The notes: generated by a model from the letters alone, not told the origin. 33,663 bases of DNA from Acidobacteriaceae bacterium (GCA_027323885.1 DAHVZT010000119.1:1-33663), one strand, 5' to 3'. Numbered from the stretch's first letter, positions 23,561-31,653 are shown. Program-made: numbers and translations.

Positions 23561-24556
23561 GTGATTCGCTACGGCATCCTGGGATTCGGACATCATGGAA
23601 GAAAGCGGCTGGTCCCGGGCTTTGCGGGCGCGCGGTCGTCGAAGCTTACCGGCATTTGGCGCAGAGATTTAGAAAAGGCGCGGGCGAATGCCGAGGAATT
23701 CAACATTGTTCACGTCTTTGATACTGCCGAAGAGCTGTGCGCCTCGCCTGAGATCGACGCGGTCTTCGTTACCTCGCCCGATGCGCTGCACATGCGCGAT
23801 ACTCTGCTGGCTTTGAAGCACACCAAGCCGGTGCTCTGCGAAAAGCCGCTCGCCATGCACGCCAACGAAGTACGAGAGATGCTGAACGCTGCCCGGAATG
23901 CCGGAGTGCAGTTCGGTGTGGCGCAAAATTTCCGCTACAACCGCAGCGTCAATCTGATTCGCGACTGGATCCATGCGGGCAGAATTGGAAAGCCAGTCTT
24001 CGCTGCCGCGCAGTTCTGTTTCCAGAGCGAGCGAAGCGCGCGCGCCTGGATTTACGACAAATCCCTGGCCTACAGCGGTCCCATCGGCGATGTCGGCATC
24101 CACTGCCTGGACGCGCTGCGGTACATTCTGCAGGATGATGTTGCGGCTGTCACTACGATTGCCCGAAGCGATCTGGACTCGGGCGAGATGGAGACGAGCG
24201 CGGCGCTCGCTCTGGCCTTCGGAAGCGGCGCTCTTGGATCGGTCTCGGTCAGCTTCCGCGCCGATTATCGTACGTTCGTCGAGGTCACCGGCGAGCATGG
24301 AGTGATCCAATCGGAAAACGGGCTGTCCGTGGACAGCTCCGTCCATGTGCGATTGTTGCAGGACGGCAACGTTATCGAGAGTCAGGAGCTTTCCAACGCG
24401 GACGGATATAGCCGGATGCTGGACGCCTTCAGCCAGGCCATTGAAGGGAAAGGAACGTACGCGGCGAGTGGAGAAGACGGCCTGAAGAACCAGCTCGCGT
24501 TGGATGCCGCGTATGCAAGCTGGCGTTCCGGTCGGCGAGAAATCATTGAGATCTGA
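23561..24556 (+). CDS. Gfo/Idh/MocA-family NAD(P)-dependent oxidoreductase
   Basis: A 331-residue dehydrogenase. The N-terminal Rossmann fold starts GILGFGHHGRKR. The conserved EKP triad is at 94-96 (VLCEKPLAMH), then AQNFRYNRSV, and the catalytic His lies in GDVGIHCLDALRY. The second domain follows (FRADYRTFVEVTGEHG). Family members oxidise or reduce sugars, inositol or their keto forms. The start is GTG at 23561 with AGAGGA upstream. It ends 7 nt from the convergent EamA gene. The substrate is unknown; a link to the sugar cassette about 16 kb away is speculative. Confidence 0.88.
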   Translation: MIRYGILGFGHHGRKRLVPGFAGARSSKLTGIWRRDLEKARANAEEFNIVHVFDTAEELCASPEIDAVFVTSPDALHMRDTLLALKHTKPVLCEKPLAMHANEVREMLNAARNAGVQFGVAQNFRYNRSVNLIRDWIHAGRIGKPVFAAAQFCFQSERSARAWIYDKSLAYSGPIGDVGIHCLDALRYILQDDVAAVTTIARSDLDSGEMETSAALALAFGSGALGSVSVSFRADYRTFVEVTGEHGVIQSENGLSVDSSVHVRLLQDGNVIESQELSNADGYSRMLDAFSQAIEGKGTYAASGEDGLKNQLALDAAYASWRSGRREIIEI

Positions 24557-24563
24557 GGATCCT

Positions 24564-25475
24564 TCAGCGGTCAAGCTGGAGCGCGATTGCCTGCTCATCG
24601 GCGCGCTTGCTGCGCATAATAATCACGATGCTGCCGAGCACCAGCGCCGCTCCCACGAGCATGGTCCATGGAACCCTCTCGTGCATGAAGAAAGCTCCTT
24701 CCGCCACAGCGATCAGCGGGACAACAAGCTGCAGGCTTGTGATCTGGTAGGGTTCAATTCGCTGCAGCAGCCAATAATAAAGGGTAAAGCTCAAGGCGCT
24801 GCTGAAGACGCTCAAAAACAGGAGAGCGATCATGGATTGCGTGCTCCACGCGGATGGCCTGGCGCACTCTGCGGCCATGCTCGCGAGCCCCAGCCAGAGA
24901 CCGCCTAGAAAGAACTGAATGGAGGTGCTGACAAAGGGATGCACCCCCGCGAGCGCCTCTTTCGCGTACACGGACGACCCGGCATACAGAAGAACTGCGA
25001 GCAGCACACCAAACGCGCCCAGCGCCTGCCAAAAAGAGGTGGAGATTGCGCCGGAAAGCACGAAACCGAGTCCGCCGAGACCGGCAATCATCGCCTGCCA
25101 TGCACCCCGGGGAACGCGGCGAGATTCCATGTCCTGCGCCATCCACGGCGTGAGGATTGCGGTGAACAGCGGCATTGCGCCAAAAATCAATGCGGTCAGG
25201 CCGGAAGACAGGCGCTGCTCTGACCAAAAAGTCAACGCGGAAGGCACTGCGATCATGGTCAGGCTAAGCAGAATCGCCGCATGCAGTCCGCGCCCGGTGG
25301 GCCACGGGATGCGCTGGATTCGAATGACGAGCAGCAGGATGACAGCCGCGAGAAGGAAGCGCAAAGATGCGCTGCGCAGCGGCGGGACGACCGTGACGAG
25401 AACGCGGATGGCCATCCAGGTGCTGCCCCAGATGAGCGCGAGAGCGATCATTGCAACAATTACGCGTGGCTTCAT
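24564..25475 (-). CDS. EamA/DMT-family membrane transporter
   Basis: A 303-residue integral-membrane protein with about ten hydrophobic helices in two EamA repeats. The first repeat begins VIVAMIALALIWGSTWMAIR and the second ALGAFGVLLAVLLYAGSSVYAKEAL. The ALIWGSTW motif and the C-terminal PLIAVAEGAFFMHERVPW are typical of this drug/metabolite exporter family; the substrate is not predictable. It ends with a basic tail (RSKRADEQAIALQLDR). It lies 64 nt downstream of pnp on the same strand and could be read through from it. Confidence 0.88.
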   Translation of the reverse strand: MKPRVIVAMIALALIWGSTWMAIRVLVTVVPPLRSASLRFLLAAVILLLVIRIQRIPWPTGRGLHAAILLSLTMIAVPSALTFWSEQRLSSGLTALIFGAMPLFTAILTPWMAQDMESRRVPRGAWQAMIAGLGGLGFVLSGAISTSFWQALGAFGVLLAVLLYAGSSVYAKEALAGVHPFVSTSIQFFLGGLWLGLASMAAECARPSAWSTQSMIALLFLSVFSSALSFTLYYWLLQRIEPYQITSLQLVVPLIAVAEGAFFMHERVPWTMLVGAALVLGSIVIIMRSKRADEQAIALQLDR

Positions 25476-25539
25476 GAAATGAGAAAAGCGGGCAGCATAG
25501 GGAATGCGGCCCGCTGATGGAAAGAATCAAAAAGTGCTG

Positions 25540-27945
25540 TTACCGGCGTCCGCCCCCACCGCCCGGACGTCCGCCTCCGCCACCGGGACGGCGGCGACGG
25601 CGATTGTTATTTCCACCGGGTCCGCGTCCTCCGGGTGTTTGCGGCGAACCGGCAGGACGGCTTCCTTCTGGCCGGTTGAAATTCTGCCCGTCACCGGCGG
25701 AGCCGCCATCGTCTTCAGAATCGAAGTCTTCCCCGCTCTCCAGCACAATCGTGCCGCCGTTGGAGCTTGGCTGGCGCTCCCCGGAATGCTGCGAGGAAGC
25801 AGCCATGTCGGAAACGTGTCCGCCCCCTTGATTGGGATCGGGCAGGCCAAGCTTGATGCGCTGTTCCTTCAGAACGGCTTTGCGCGACAGCTTGATTCGG
25901 TTGCCTTCAATGCCGAGCACCTTGACCAGCACCTGATCGCCATCGTTCAACTCGTCCTTCACGTCGTGAACGCGATGTTCGGCGATTTCGCTGATGTGCA
26001 GGAGGCCGTCAGTTCCTGGGAAGATTTCAACAAACGCGCCAAATTCCGCAAGCCGGACGACCTTGCCAAGATAGGTTTTGCCAACTTCCGGCACCGCCGT
26101 CAGATTGCTGATGGTTTCGATGGCGCGCCTCAGTCCCTCCGCATCGGAAGAGGCAACGTTCACCTTGCCCGTGTCGTCCACATCGATCTTGACGCCAGTC
26201 GCTTCAATGATGCCGCGGATCGTCTTGCCGCCCGGTCCGATCAGGTCGCGAATCTTGTCGACTGGAATCTGCAGGGTGTGAATCCGCGGGGCAAACTCGG
26301 ATTTCTCGCTGCGCGCTTCGGCCAGCACGGCATCCATTTTGTCCAGCAGGAAGATACGTCCATTCCGCGCCTGGGCCAGTGCTTCCCTCATGATCTGCCC
26401 GGTGACGCCGCCAATCTTGATATCCATCTGCAGGGCCGTAATGCCGTTGCGGGTCCCGGCGACCTTGAAATCCATATCGCCGTAATGATCTTCCGCGCCT
26501 GCAATGTCCGTCAGGATGGAATACTGGTCGCCTTCTTTTACCAGGCCCATCGCAATCCCTGCGACGGAGGCCTTCAGTGGAATGCCAGCCTGCATGAGCG
26601 CGAGACTTGCGCCGCATACGCTGGCCATGGACGATGAGCCGTTCGACTCGAGAATGTCAGAAACGATGCGGACCGTGTAGGGTGATTCGGCCTCGGTGGG
26701 AAGTACAGCGGCAATGGCCCGCTCGGCGAGCGCTCCGTGCCCGACTTCCCGGCGGCCCACTCCGGTCATACGTCCAACTTCTCCAACGGAAAACGGAGGA
26801 AAGTTATAGTGAAGCATGAAGCGTTTCCGTTGCTCGCCTTCGAACGTTTCCAGACGCTGCGAATCGTCCAGAGTACCGAGCGTGGCGGTGACCAGAGCCT
26901 GCGTTTCGCCGCGCGTAAACAGCGCCGAACCGTGGACGCGCGGCAGGACGCCGACCTCAATCGAAATCTCGCGAATCTGGTCAAACTGGCGGCGGTCGGG
27001 ACGAATCCGATCTTTGATCACCTGGTCGCGGAAGATATTTTCCCGCATCGCTTCATAGTATTTGGAGAGCTTTTTCGCGGCCGCGGGATCATCCGGCGGT
27101 AAGGCGGCTTTGAGCTCGTCCTTGATTTCTTTGACTCGCGCGTAGCTATCGAACTTGGGGTATTTGTGGGTATCGAGCGCGTCCTTCAGACGCTCCCCGA
27201 CACGCGCGTACAACTCATGGTAGTAGGCCTGATCAAATTCGACGGGCTTCACTTCCCGCTTGGGCTTGCCGGCTTTGCCGACCAACTCCGTGATGGCAGC
27301 GCAGATTTTCTTGATTTCCACGTGAGCGAATTCGATCGCATCGACGACCGAGTCCTCACTGACCTGCCTGGCGCCGGACTCGATCATCACGATACCGTCC
27401 GGGGTGCCGACAACCGTAATAGCCATGTCTCCTGCGCGGAGTTCGGCGTAGGAAGGGTTGATGATGAATTGTCCGTCGATACGACCGACACGAACTGCTC
27501 CCACGGGTCCGCCGAAAGGAATATCGGAGAGCGCGAGAGCGCAACAGGCAGCGTTGATGCCGACAATGTCGGGATCATTTTCCTTGTCCGCGGAAAAGAC
27601 GAGCGCGATGACCTGCGTCTCATTGCGGAAGCCCTCTGGAAAAAGCGGGCGAACGGGACGGTCGATCTGACGGGCGGTCAGGATTTCGCGCTCGCTGGGA
27701 CGGCCTTCGCGCTTGATGAATCCGCCCGGAATGCGTCCTCCGGCGTAGGTGTATTCGCGGTAGTCGACGGTGAGCGGGAAAAAGTCGATTCCCTCTTTCG
27801 GGTCCGGCGAAGCTACGGCGGTTGAAAGAACTACGGTGTCGCCCAGGGTGACGAGCGCCGCCCCTGAAGCCTGCTTGGCCATGCGGCCAGTTTCAAAAGT
27901 GAGTCGCTTGCCGCCGTGTAACTCGACGGTGACTTCATGTTTCAT
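25540..27945 (-). CDS. pnp: Polyribonucleotide nucleotidyltransferase (PNPase) with Gly/Arg-rich tail
   Basis: An 801-residue 3'-5' phosphorolytic exoribonuclease. Domain order: RNase PH-like 1 (from MKHEVTVELHGGKRL; REGRPSEREILTARQIDRP), a helical linker (about 215-310), RNase PH-like 2 (SGSALFTRGE-type segment HGSALFTRGETQALV; MDFKVAGTRNGITALQMDIK), KH (RIHTLQIPVDKIRDLIGPGG) and S1 (GKTYLGKVVRLAEFGAFVEI to IKLSRKAVL). After S1 there is a ~100-residue disordered tail: an acidic patch ESGEDFDSEDD, then RRRRRPGGGGGRPGGGGGRR. Typical PNPase is about 700 residues. The start is ATG 27945, since upstream in-frame sequence is not protein-like. It is downstream of rpsO as in most bacteria. Confidence 0.95.
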   Translation of the reverse strand: MKHEVTVELHGGKRLTFETGRMAKQASGAALVTLGDTVVLSTAVASPDPKEGIDFFPLTVDYREYTYAGGRIPGGFIKREGRPSEREILTARQIDRPVRPLFPEGFRNETQVIALVFSADKENDPDIVGINAACCALALSDIPFGGPVGAVRVGRIDGQFIINPSYAELRAGDMAITVVGTPDGIVMIESGARQVSEDSVVDAIEFAHVEIKKICAAITELVGKAGKPKREVKPVEFDQAYYHELYARVGERLKDALDTHKYPKFDSYARVKEIKDELKAALPPDDPAAAKKLSKYYEAMRENIFRDQVIKDRIRPDRRQFDQIREISIEVGVLPRVHGSALFTRGETQALVTATLGTLDDSQRLETFEGEQRKRFMLHYNFPPFSVGEVGRMTGVGRREVGHGALAERAIAAVLPTEAESPYTVRIVSDILESNGSSSMASVCGASLALMQAGIPLKASVAGIAMGLVKEGDQYSILTDIAGAEDHYGDMDFKVAGTRNGITALQMDIKIGGVTGQIMREALAQARNGRIFLLDKMDAVLAEARSEKSEFAPRIHTLQIPVDKIRDLIGPGGKTIRGIIEATGVKIDVDDTGKVNVASSDAEGLRRAIETISNLTAVPEVGKTYLGKVVRLAEFGAFVEIFPGTDGLLHISEIAEHRVHDVKDELNDGDQVLVKVLGIEGNRIKLSRKAVLKEQRIKLGLPDPNQGGGHVSDMAASSQHSGERQPSSNGGTIVLESGEDFDSEDDGGSAGDGQNFNRPEGSRPAGSPQTPGGRGPGGNNNRRRRRPGGGGGRPGGGGGRR

Positions 27946-28024
27946 GGAATCCTCGAATCTTGCTGTAGGGGGGCGGGGGTGCAGCGAGGAAGGAGTGGGT
28001 GGAAGCTGGCAGGCGGCGGTAGCT

Positions 28025-28069
28025 GGAAAAAACCTGAATGCGCGGAAGCATGCAAGTGCCGTTCCGCGC
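28025..28069 (-). terminator. Possible attenuator/terminator between rpsO and pnp
   Basis: On the minus strand GCGCGGAA (28069-28062) pairs with TTCCGCGC (28047-28040) around a 14-nt loop, and a T6 run follows 7 nt later. It lies in the 189-nt spacer between rpsO and pnp. The spacing to the T-run is longer than ideal, so it may be a partial terminator or a PNPase/RNase III processing hairpin like those known in rpsO-pnp operons. Confidence 0.45.
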
Positions 28070-28134
28070 CAAAGCCGCAATGCCCAGGTTCAGCCACGCT
28101 CGCAGACCAAAACGCTGCGCAACGTCGCTGCCGC

Positions 28135-28401
28135 TTACTTGCGGATGCCCAGTTTACCAATTACTTCCCGGTAGCGATCAGTATCATGCGTCTTCAAATA
28201 ATCCAGCAGGCGGCGGCGATTGCTCACCATCATCAGCAGGCCACGACGCGAAGCATGGTCTTTGTCGTGAGATTTGAAGTGGTCGGTCAACTCCGTGATG
28301 CGTTCGCTCAAGATCGCGATCTGCACTTCCGGGCTGCCTGTATCGCTCGCATGAGTGCGAAAGCGCTCAATGATGTCGGTTTTCTTTGCAGGTGCCAGCA
28401 C
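28135..28401 (-). CDS. rpsO: 30S ribosomal protein S15
   Basis: An 88-residue ribosomal protein S15 that binds 16S rRNA early in 30S assembly. The match is complete along its length: the N-terminal helix, [46 protein letters not shown] and the final [12 protein letters not shown]. The start is GTG at 28401 with AAGGAAG upstream. It is the first gene of the rpsO-pnp operon. Confidence 0.97.
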   Translation of the reverse strand: MLAPAKKTDIIERFRTHASDTGSPEVQIAILSERITELTDHFKSHDKDHASRRGLLMMVSNRRRLLDYLKTHDTDRYREVIGKLGIRK

Positions 28402-28570
28402 AGGTGGCTACTTCCTTTTCCTAGTCGATTACACTCTGTAAGTGTCTATCCAAGAGTAACATGCTTTGGATTCCTGTTGACAGGCCTGGAGGCGCGGTTC
28501 TGCCCATGCTTGCCCTCCGGCTATGATAAAAAATGACTTCGCCGCCATCCTCACGGGGGCAAATGACATT

Positions 28571-29389
28571 ATGAATCGAACCCCTCTCATCAGCCTTACC
28601 ACCGACTTCGGCCTGCTCGACCCCTTTGTGGGAACGATGAAGGGCGTGATAGCCGGCATCTGCCCAGGCGCGCAACTGATTGACATAACTCACTCTGTAG
28701 CGGCGTTTGATTTACTGGAAGGCGCGCTGGCCATCTGGCAGGCGTGGCGCTACTTCCCTGGCGATTCGGTCCATCTGGTGGTGGTGGATCCCGGAGTAGG
28801 CTCGGAGCGGCACCCGGTTCTGTCCCGGATGGGTGAGTCCTGGTTCATTGCTCCGGACAATGGCGTGCTGACCCTGGTGGAGCGCGACGTCCGCCGAACG
28901 GGCGGTCTGATCGAGCATCGCCGCATCGAAAATCCGAAGTACATGCTGCCGCGGCAGAGTCATACTTTCCACGGCCGGGACATTTTTGCGCCCGCCGCGG
29001 CGCACCTGGCGTCGCAGATCGAGCGCGGTCAAGTGGAGGCGGAAAGCTTTGGGCAAGTGATCGAAAGCCTGATTCAGCTTCCAGTACCGGAGCCGGTGCG
29101 GAAGCCAGATGGCTCGATTGAAGGAGTCATTTTGAAGAGTGACCGCTTTGGGAATCTGCTGACGAATGTCGCGGCTGGCGATTTACCGGGGGGAGATGAT
29201 CACCCTGTGATCGAACTTGGTTCGCTACGCATTACGAGGTTCTGCCGATTTTACGCGGAGGGAAAACCGGGCGAGGTTTTTGGCATCGTAGGCAGCTCCG
29301 GACTGCTGGAGATAGCAATGAATCGCGGATCGGCGAAGGACGAGACCGGAGGTGTCGCGGGAACCAGGTTTCGCTTGGCACGGACGTAG
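28571..29389 (+). CDS. SAM hydroxide adenosyltransferase (DUF62, SAM hydrolase family)
   Basis: A 272-residue enzyme of the family that includes fluorinase and chlorinase. It has the invariant ISLTTDFG start, VDPGVGSERHPV, APDNGVLTLV, FHGRDIFAPAAA and DRFGNLLTNV. The triad of the hydroxide-transferring members is present: Asp73 and Arg80 in DPGVGSER and His134 in FHGRD. It therefore most likely hydrolyses S-adenosylmethionine to adenosine and methionine and is not a halogenase. ATG 28571 (with GGGGG upstream) gives the usual N-terminus; ATG 28523 would add 16 residues. It is divergent from rpsO. Confidence 0.88.
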   Translation: MNRTPLISLTTDFGLLDPFVGTMKGVIAGICPGAQLIDITHSVAAFDLLEGALAIWQAWRYFPGDSVHLVVVDPGVGSERHPVLSRMGESWFIAPDNGVLTLVERDVRRTGGLIEHRRIENPKYMLPRQSHTFHGRDIFAPAAAHLASQIERGQVEAESFGQVIESLIQLPVPEPVRKPDGSIEGVILKSDRFGNLLTNVAAGDLPGGDDHPVIELGSLRITRFCRFYAEGKPGEVFGIVGSSGLLEIAMNRGSAKDETGGVAGTRFRLART

Positions 29390-29391
29390 GG

Positions 29392-29418
29392 CGTCATTCT
29401 GAACGAAGTGAAGAATCC
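29392..29418 (+). repeat. REP-like intergenic sequence (gtcattctgaacgaagtgaa...)
   Basis: The 27-nt element beginning gtcattctgaacgaagtg lies 2 nt after the SAM hydrolase stop. A part of it (tgtcattctgaacg) recurs at about 30496-30509. This sequence resembles a short intergenic repeat I associate with acidobacterial and other environmental genomes; copy number cannot be counted from one window. Confidence 0.5.
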
Positions 29419-29436
29419 ACAGGAATAGGTCCGCAG

Positions 29437-29694
29437 ATGCCGACGATCAGCAAATTTACGAAATCCTGATTCAGATGTACTTCAAAGACCATGGGCCGCC
29501 ACTTTCACGCGCTTTACGCTGAGTTCTAAGCTCTGATTCACATTCGCACGTTCGAGGTCATTCGTGGAGATTTGCCTGGCCGCGCCATGGCGCTCGTGCT
29601 GGAGTGGGCGCAGCAACATCGCTCGGAACTTTTGGAGGATTGGGAACTATGCATCGAGAATCGAATGCCAATGCAAATCCGTCCGCTGTCCTAG
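29437..29694 (+). pseudogene. Degenerate DUF4160 gene
   Basis: Reading across frames gives a recognisable DUF4160 protein: MPTISKF, then ILIQMYFKDHGPP, FHALYAEF, ALIHIRTFEVIRGDLPGRAM, LVLEWAQQHRSELLEDWELC and a final IRPLS before TAG at 29692. The start ATG (29437) and the final frame agree only because an apparent 1-nt loss (after AAATTT) and an apparent 2-nt loss (at CCGCCAC|TTTCAC) sum to three. In addition a TAA stop interrupts the middle (GAGTTC TAA GCTCTG), where relatives have an amino acid such as Glu. Three lesions mean it is dead. DUF4160 normally pairs with DUF2442, and the intact DUF2442 gene overlaps its 3' end. Confidence 0.75.
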
Positions 29695-29975
29695 TGCCGG
29701 AGATCGTACCCAGTTCGCCATGGCGTGTGACTGGAGTGGAAGTCCTTCCAGGATTCCGGCTGCAGGTGGCATTTGCCGATGGTCTCACCGGCGTGGTGGA
29801 TATGTCTGGGCTCGTGCACTCGCCAAAGGCTGGGGTATTTGCCGCGCTTGCCGATCCATCCCGGTTTGCGCAGGCCGCGCTTCATTACGGAGCCGTGACA
29901 TGGCCCGGAGATCTGGACCTCGCTCCCGATGCGATGCATACCGCGATTCAGGAGCGTGGAGAATGGACGCTCTAA
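29649..29975 (+). CDS. DUF2442 domain protein
   Basis: A 108-residue protein whose core fits DUF2442: WRVTGVEVLPGFRLQVAFADGLTGVVDMSGLV, FAALADPSRFAQAALHYGAVTWPGDLDLAPDAMH. The ATG at 29649 lies inside the decayed DUF4160 frame (out of phase, 46-nt overlap). DUF4160-DUF2442 pairs are often proposed as toxin-antitoxin-like modules, without firm biochemistry that I can cite. If so, this is the partner left after its mate decayed. An in-frame ATG at 29604 would add 15 unlikely residues. Confidence 0.78.
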   Translation: MHRESNANANPSAVLVPEIVPSSPWRVTGVEVLPGFRLQVAFADGLTGVVDMSGLVHSPKAGVFAALADPSRFAQAALHYGAVTWPGDLDLAPDAMHTAIQERGEWTL

Positions 29976-30044
29976 AAGGGATCGCGCAGGCAGGGATAAA
30001 ATGAAGTCAGGAGGACTGAAGAAATCGTCAACTCACCCACCCCA

Positions 30045-30386
30045 ATGACCCATGAACCTGCTGCGATACGCGAACTGCACTGGTCGCCAGCAGAGAAGGC
30101 ATCCGCTCGCAGGGCCTTCCATTGGGCGCTTAAGAAGGAACTCGATGCCATCATGCAGGAAGCCAAGGCGCGGGCTGCGAGGATCGAAGAGATCTCCGAA
30201 CTATGGGAACTGGAACGCTGGCTGACCGAGCGCCGCCGTGAGGTCGATCGCAAATACGACTATCGATACTCCGTCCTGCCGCTGGTCTTCGCTATGCTGC
30301 TCCGCGAAGGCCGGCTTAACGAAGCCGATCTCGACGGCATCGGACAAGACAAGGTCGACCTTATCCGCCACGCCGCCACACTCTGA
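30045..30386 (+). CDS. Fluorescence recovery protein (FRP)-like protein
   Basis: A 113-residue all-helical protein. Its length and pattern match the cyanobacterial fluorescence recovery protein: HWSPAEKASARRAFHWALKKEL, then EEISELWELERWL, RRREVDRKYDYRYSVL, PLVFAMLLREGRL, and a final DKVDLIRHAATL. FRP speeds the return of the orange carotenoid protein to its dark form, and relatives occur in bacteria without that protein. Against my recollection of Synechocystis FRP, Trp50 and Arg60 are kept, but the His53/Asp54 pair is Glu/Arg here. No carotenoid-binding protein is in this window, so its partner is unknown. ATG 30045 has no strong ribosome binding site. Confidence 0.7.
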   Translation: MTHEPAAIRELHWSPAEKASARRAFHWALKKELDAIMQEAKARAARIEEISELWELERWLTERRREVDRKYDYRYSVLPLVFAMLLREGRLNEADLDGIGQDKVDLIRHAATL

Positions 30387-30510
30387 AGGTCCTCCAAATT
30401 TTCTTACACTTCGAACTTGGGCCACCCTCGCTAAGATACCCCACTCAAGCCAACAGAAGGCTTGAATGGGGCACCCGGCGTAATTCCACAAAAAATGTCA
30501 TTCTGAACGG

Positions 30511-30626
30511 GTGAGAAAACTGTCAGAAACTTTTGATTCTGCAATCCATAAAAAGCGCAAATTTGGCTGTGTAGGAACTGTGCAGTGTGTTTGTGCAGAA
30601 TTCAGTCTGAATGACAGTTTTCTCAC
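30511..30626. repeat. 15-bp inverted repeat bounding 86 nt
   Basis: GTGAGAAAACTGTCA at 30511-30525 is perfectly matched in reverse complement by TGACAGTTTTCTCAC at 30612-30626. The enclosed DNA is AT-richer than its surroundings and has no ORF. Size and form resemble a miniature inverted-repeat element, or a long cruciform; no target-site duplication was identified. Confidence 0.75.
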
Positions 30627-30683
30627 GGCGGGAAGAGGGTTCGGGAGAAACCCGCAGGGTGTCTCCCGCGCCGCTGAAAATGG

Positions 30684-30710
30684 CAGACGGGATCGTATGC
30701 GTCCCGTCTG
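30684..30710 (-). terminator. Terminator hairpin downstream of ardC
   Basis: A 9-bp stem (CAGACGGGA at 30684-30692, TCCCGTCTG at 30702-30710) with a 9-nt loop lies 50 nt past the ardC stop. Short T-rich tracts flank both sides (CATTTTC on the minus strand, CTGTTTTCTG on the plus strand), so it could stop transcription from either direction. Confidence 0.55.
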
Positions 30711-30759
30711 TCCTGTTTTCTGTGTCGGTCTGATTGTTACATGACTGCGGGCAGGATTC

Positions 30760-31653
30760 TCATGCCGCTACCTCGGCGAGTTCCTCGTTAGACACCTCTT
30801 CCGCTATAGGCGGCTCCAGTGCAGCAAGAATGATGCTCGCGGTCTGCTGGATGACTTCCAAGCTCTCGGCCAAGAGCGAGGCGTTGCCGTGGTAAAGCTG
30901 GATGTACGACGCGCTGGCATTATCGTTGACCAAACCAGCGGCCTTGCCCACCACAAAGGCCACGGCCTCGGCTTCCGTCTCGCGCACGGTCTTCGTGGTG
31001 GCCGTGCGGCGTTCGCTGCGATGCAAGAGTTCGTGCGCCGTTTCATGGACTAACGTGCTGAAAGTTTCGGCCTTCGACTGACCGGGAAGAATGGCGATGC
31101 GTCCGCCGTAGCTGATGCCGAGCGCGGGGGCGATGTTGGTGTTATAGACAAGCTGAATGCCCTTGGACTTCACGAACGCGGCCAAACGGTCGATGTTCTC
31201 TCCGGGGTCGCCGCTCACTTCGCGGAGATTGGGAAGCTCTACGCCGTCAGTCTGTGAAATGTCGAAAACATAGGCATTGCGGAACCCAAGCAAGACGCGC
31301 TCATTCTGTTTGGTAATGTCCTTGTTGGCTTCTTCGTCTTTTTTGCGGCGAACGCCGACGATGGGGGCAAGGATGCGGATGCCTTTCTGTCCGGCTTTCA
31401 CGTTGCGACCTAAGTTCTTCCATGTCCAGAAACCGGCTACACGGGTTGCGGTGGGCATCTGCCGCGCAATCTCCATCACGTTCCCGAAACTGTATTGGTG
31501 AAATCGGCTCATAGCGGTGAGGTAGTTGGTGAGGGCTTCGGAGTGTCCGGCCTCCAACTGCTCAATCAGCAGCTTGACGTTGGTGGCGATGATTTCCTGT
31601 TTGGTGGAGGGTTTCTTGCTGTCGATAATTGCGATGTTCTTAGTGGTGTTCAT
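30760..31653 (-). CDS. ardC: ArdC-family antirestriction protein (ssDNA-binding domain + zincin metallopeptidase)
   Basis: A 297-residue protein with the ArdC layout. Residues about 15-130 are the ssDNA-binding N-terminal domain (LTNYLTAMSRFHQYSFGNVMEIARQ, RVAGFWTWKNLGRNVKAGQKGI). The C-terminal zincin-like metallopeptidase has HETAHELLH at 203-211 and a downstream acidic ETEAEAVAFVV helix. ArdC proteins travel on conjugative plasmids and ICEs and protect incoming single-stranded DNA from restriction. The start is ATG 31653 with AAAGGAG upstream. The position next to a conjugative relaxase fits entry-phase expression. Upstream lies a hairpin-rich, gene-free region. Confidence 0.87.
   Translation of the reverse strand: MNTTKNIAIIDSKKPSTKQEIIATNVKLLIEQLEAGHSEALTNYLTAMSRFHQYSFGNVMEIARQMPTATRVAGFWTWKNLGRNVKAGQKGIRILAPIVGVRRKKDEEANKDITKQNERVLLGFRNAYVFDISQTDGVELPNLREVSGDPGENIDRLAAFVKSKGIQLVYNTNIAPALGISYGGRIAILPGQSKAETFSTLVHETAHELLHRSERRTATTKTVRETEAEAVAFVVGKAAGLVNDNASASYIQLYHGNASLLAESLEVIQQTASIILAALEPPIAEEVSNEELAEVAA

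Larger units (their letters stand above)
30387..30759. other. Gene-free hairpin-rich spacer between the FRP-like gene and ardC
   Basis: No convincing gene lies in this 373-nt stretch. It holds a partial REP-like element (about 30496-30509), a 15-bp inverted repeat (30511-30525 / 30612-30626), a 7-bp stem (30642-30648 / 30662-30668) and a terminator-like hairpin (30684-30710). It may mark the left edge of the mobile segment. Confidence 0.6.

Noticed and set aside
28571-29389. SAM-dependent halogenase (fluorinase/chlorinase)
   Set aside because: The Asp-Arg-His triad of the hydroxide-adenosyltransferase group is present and no halogenase-type insertion is seen.
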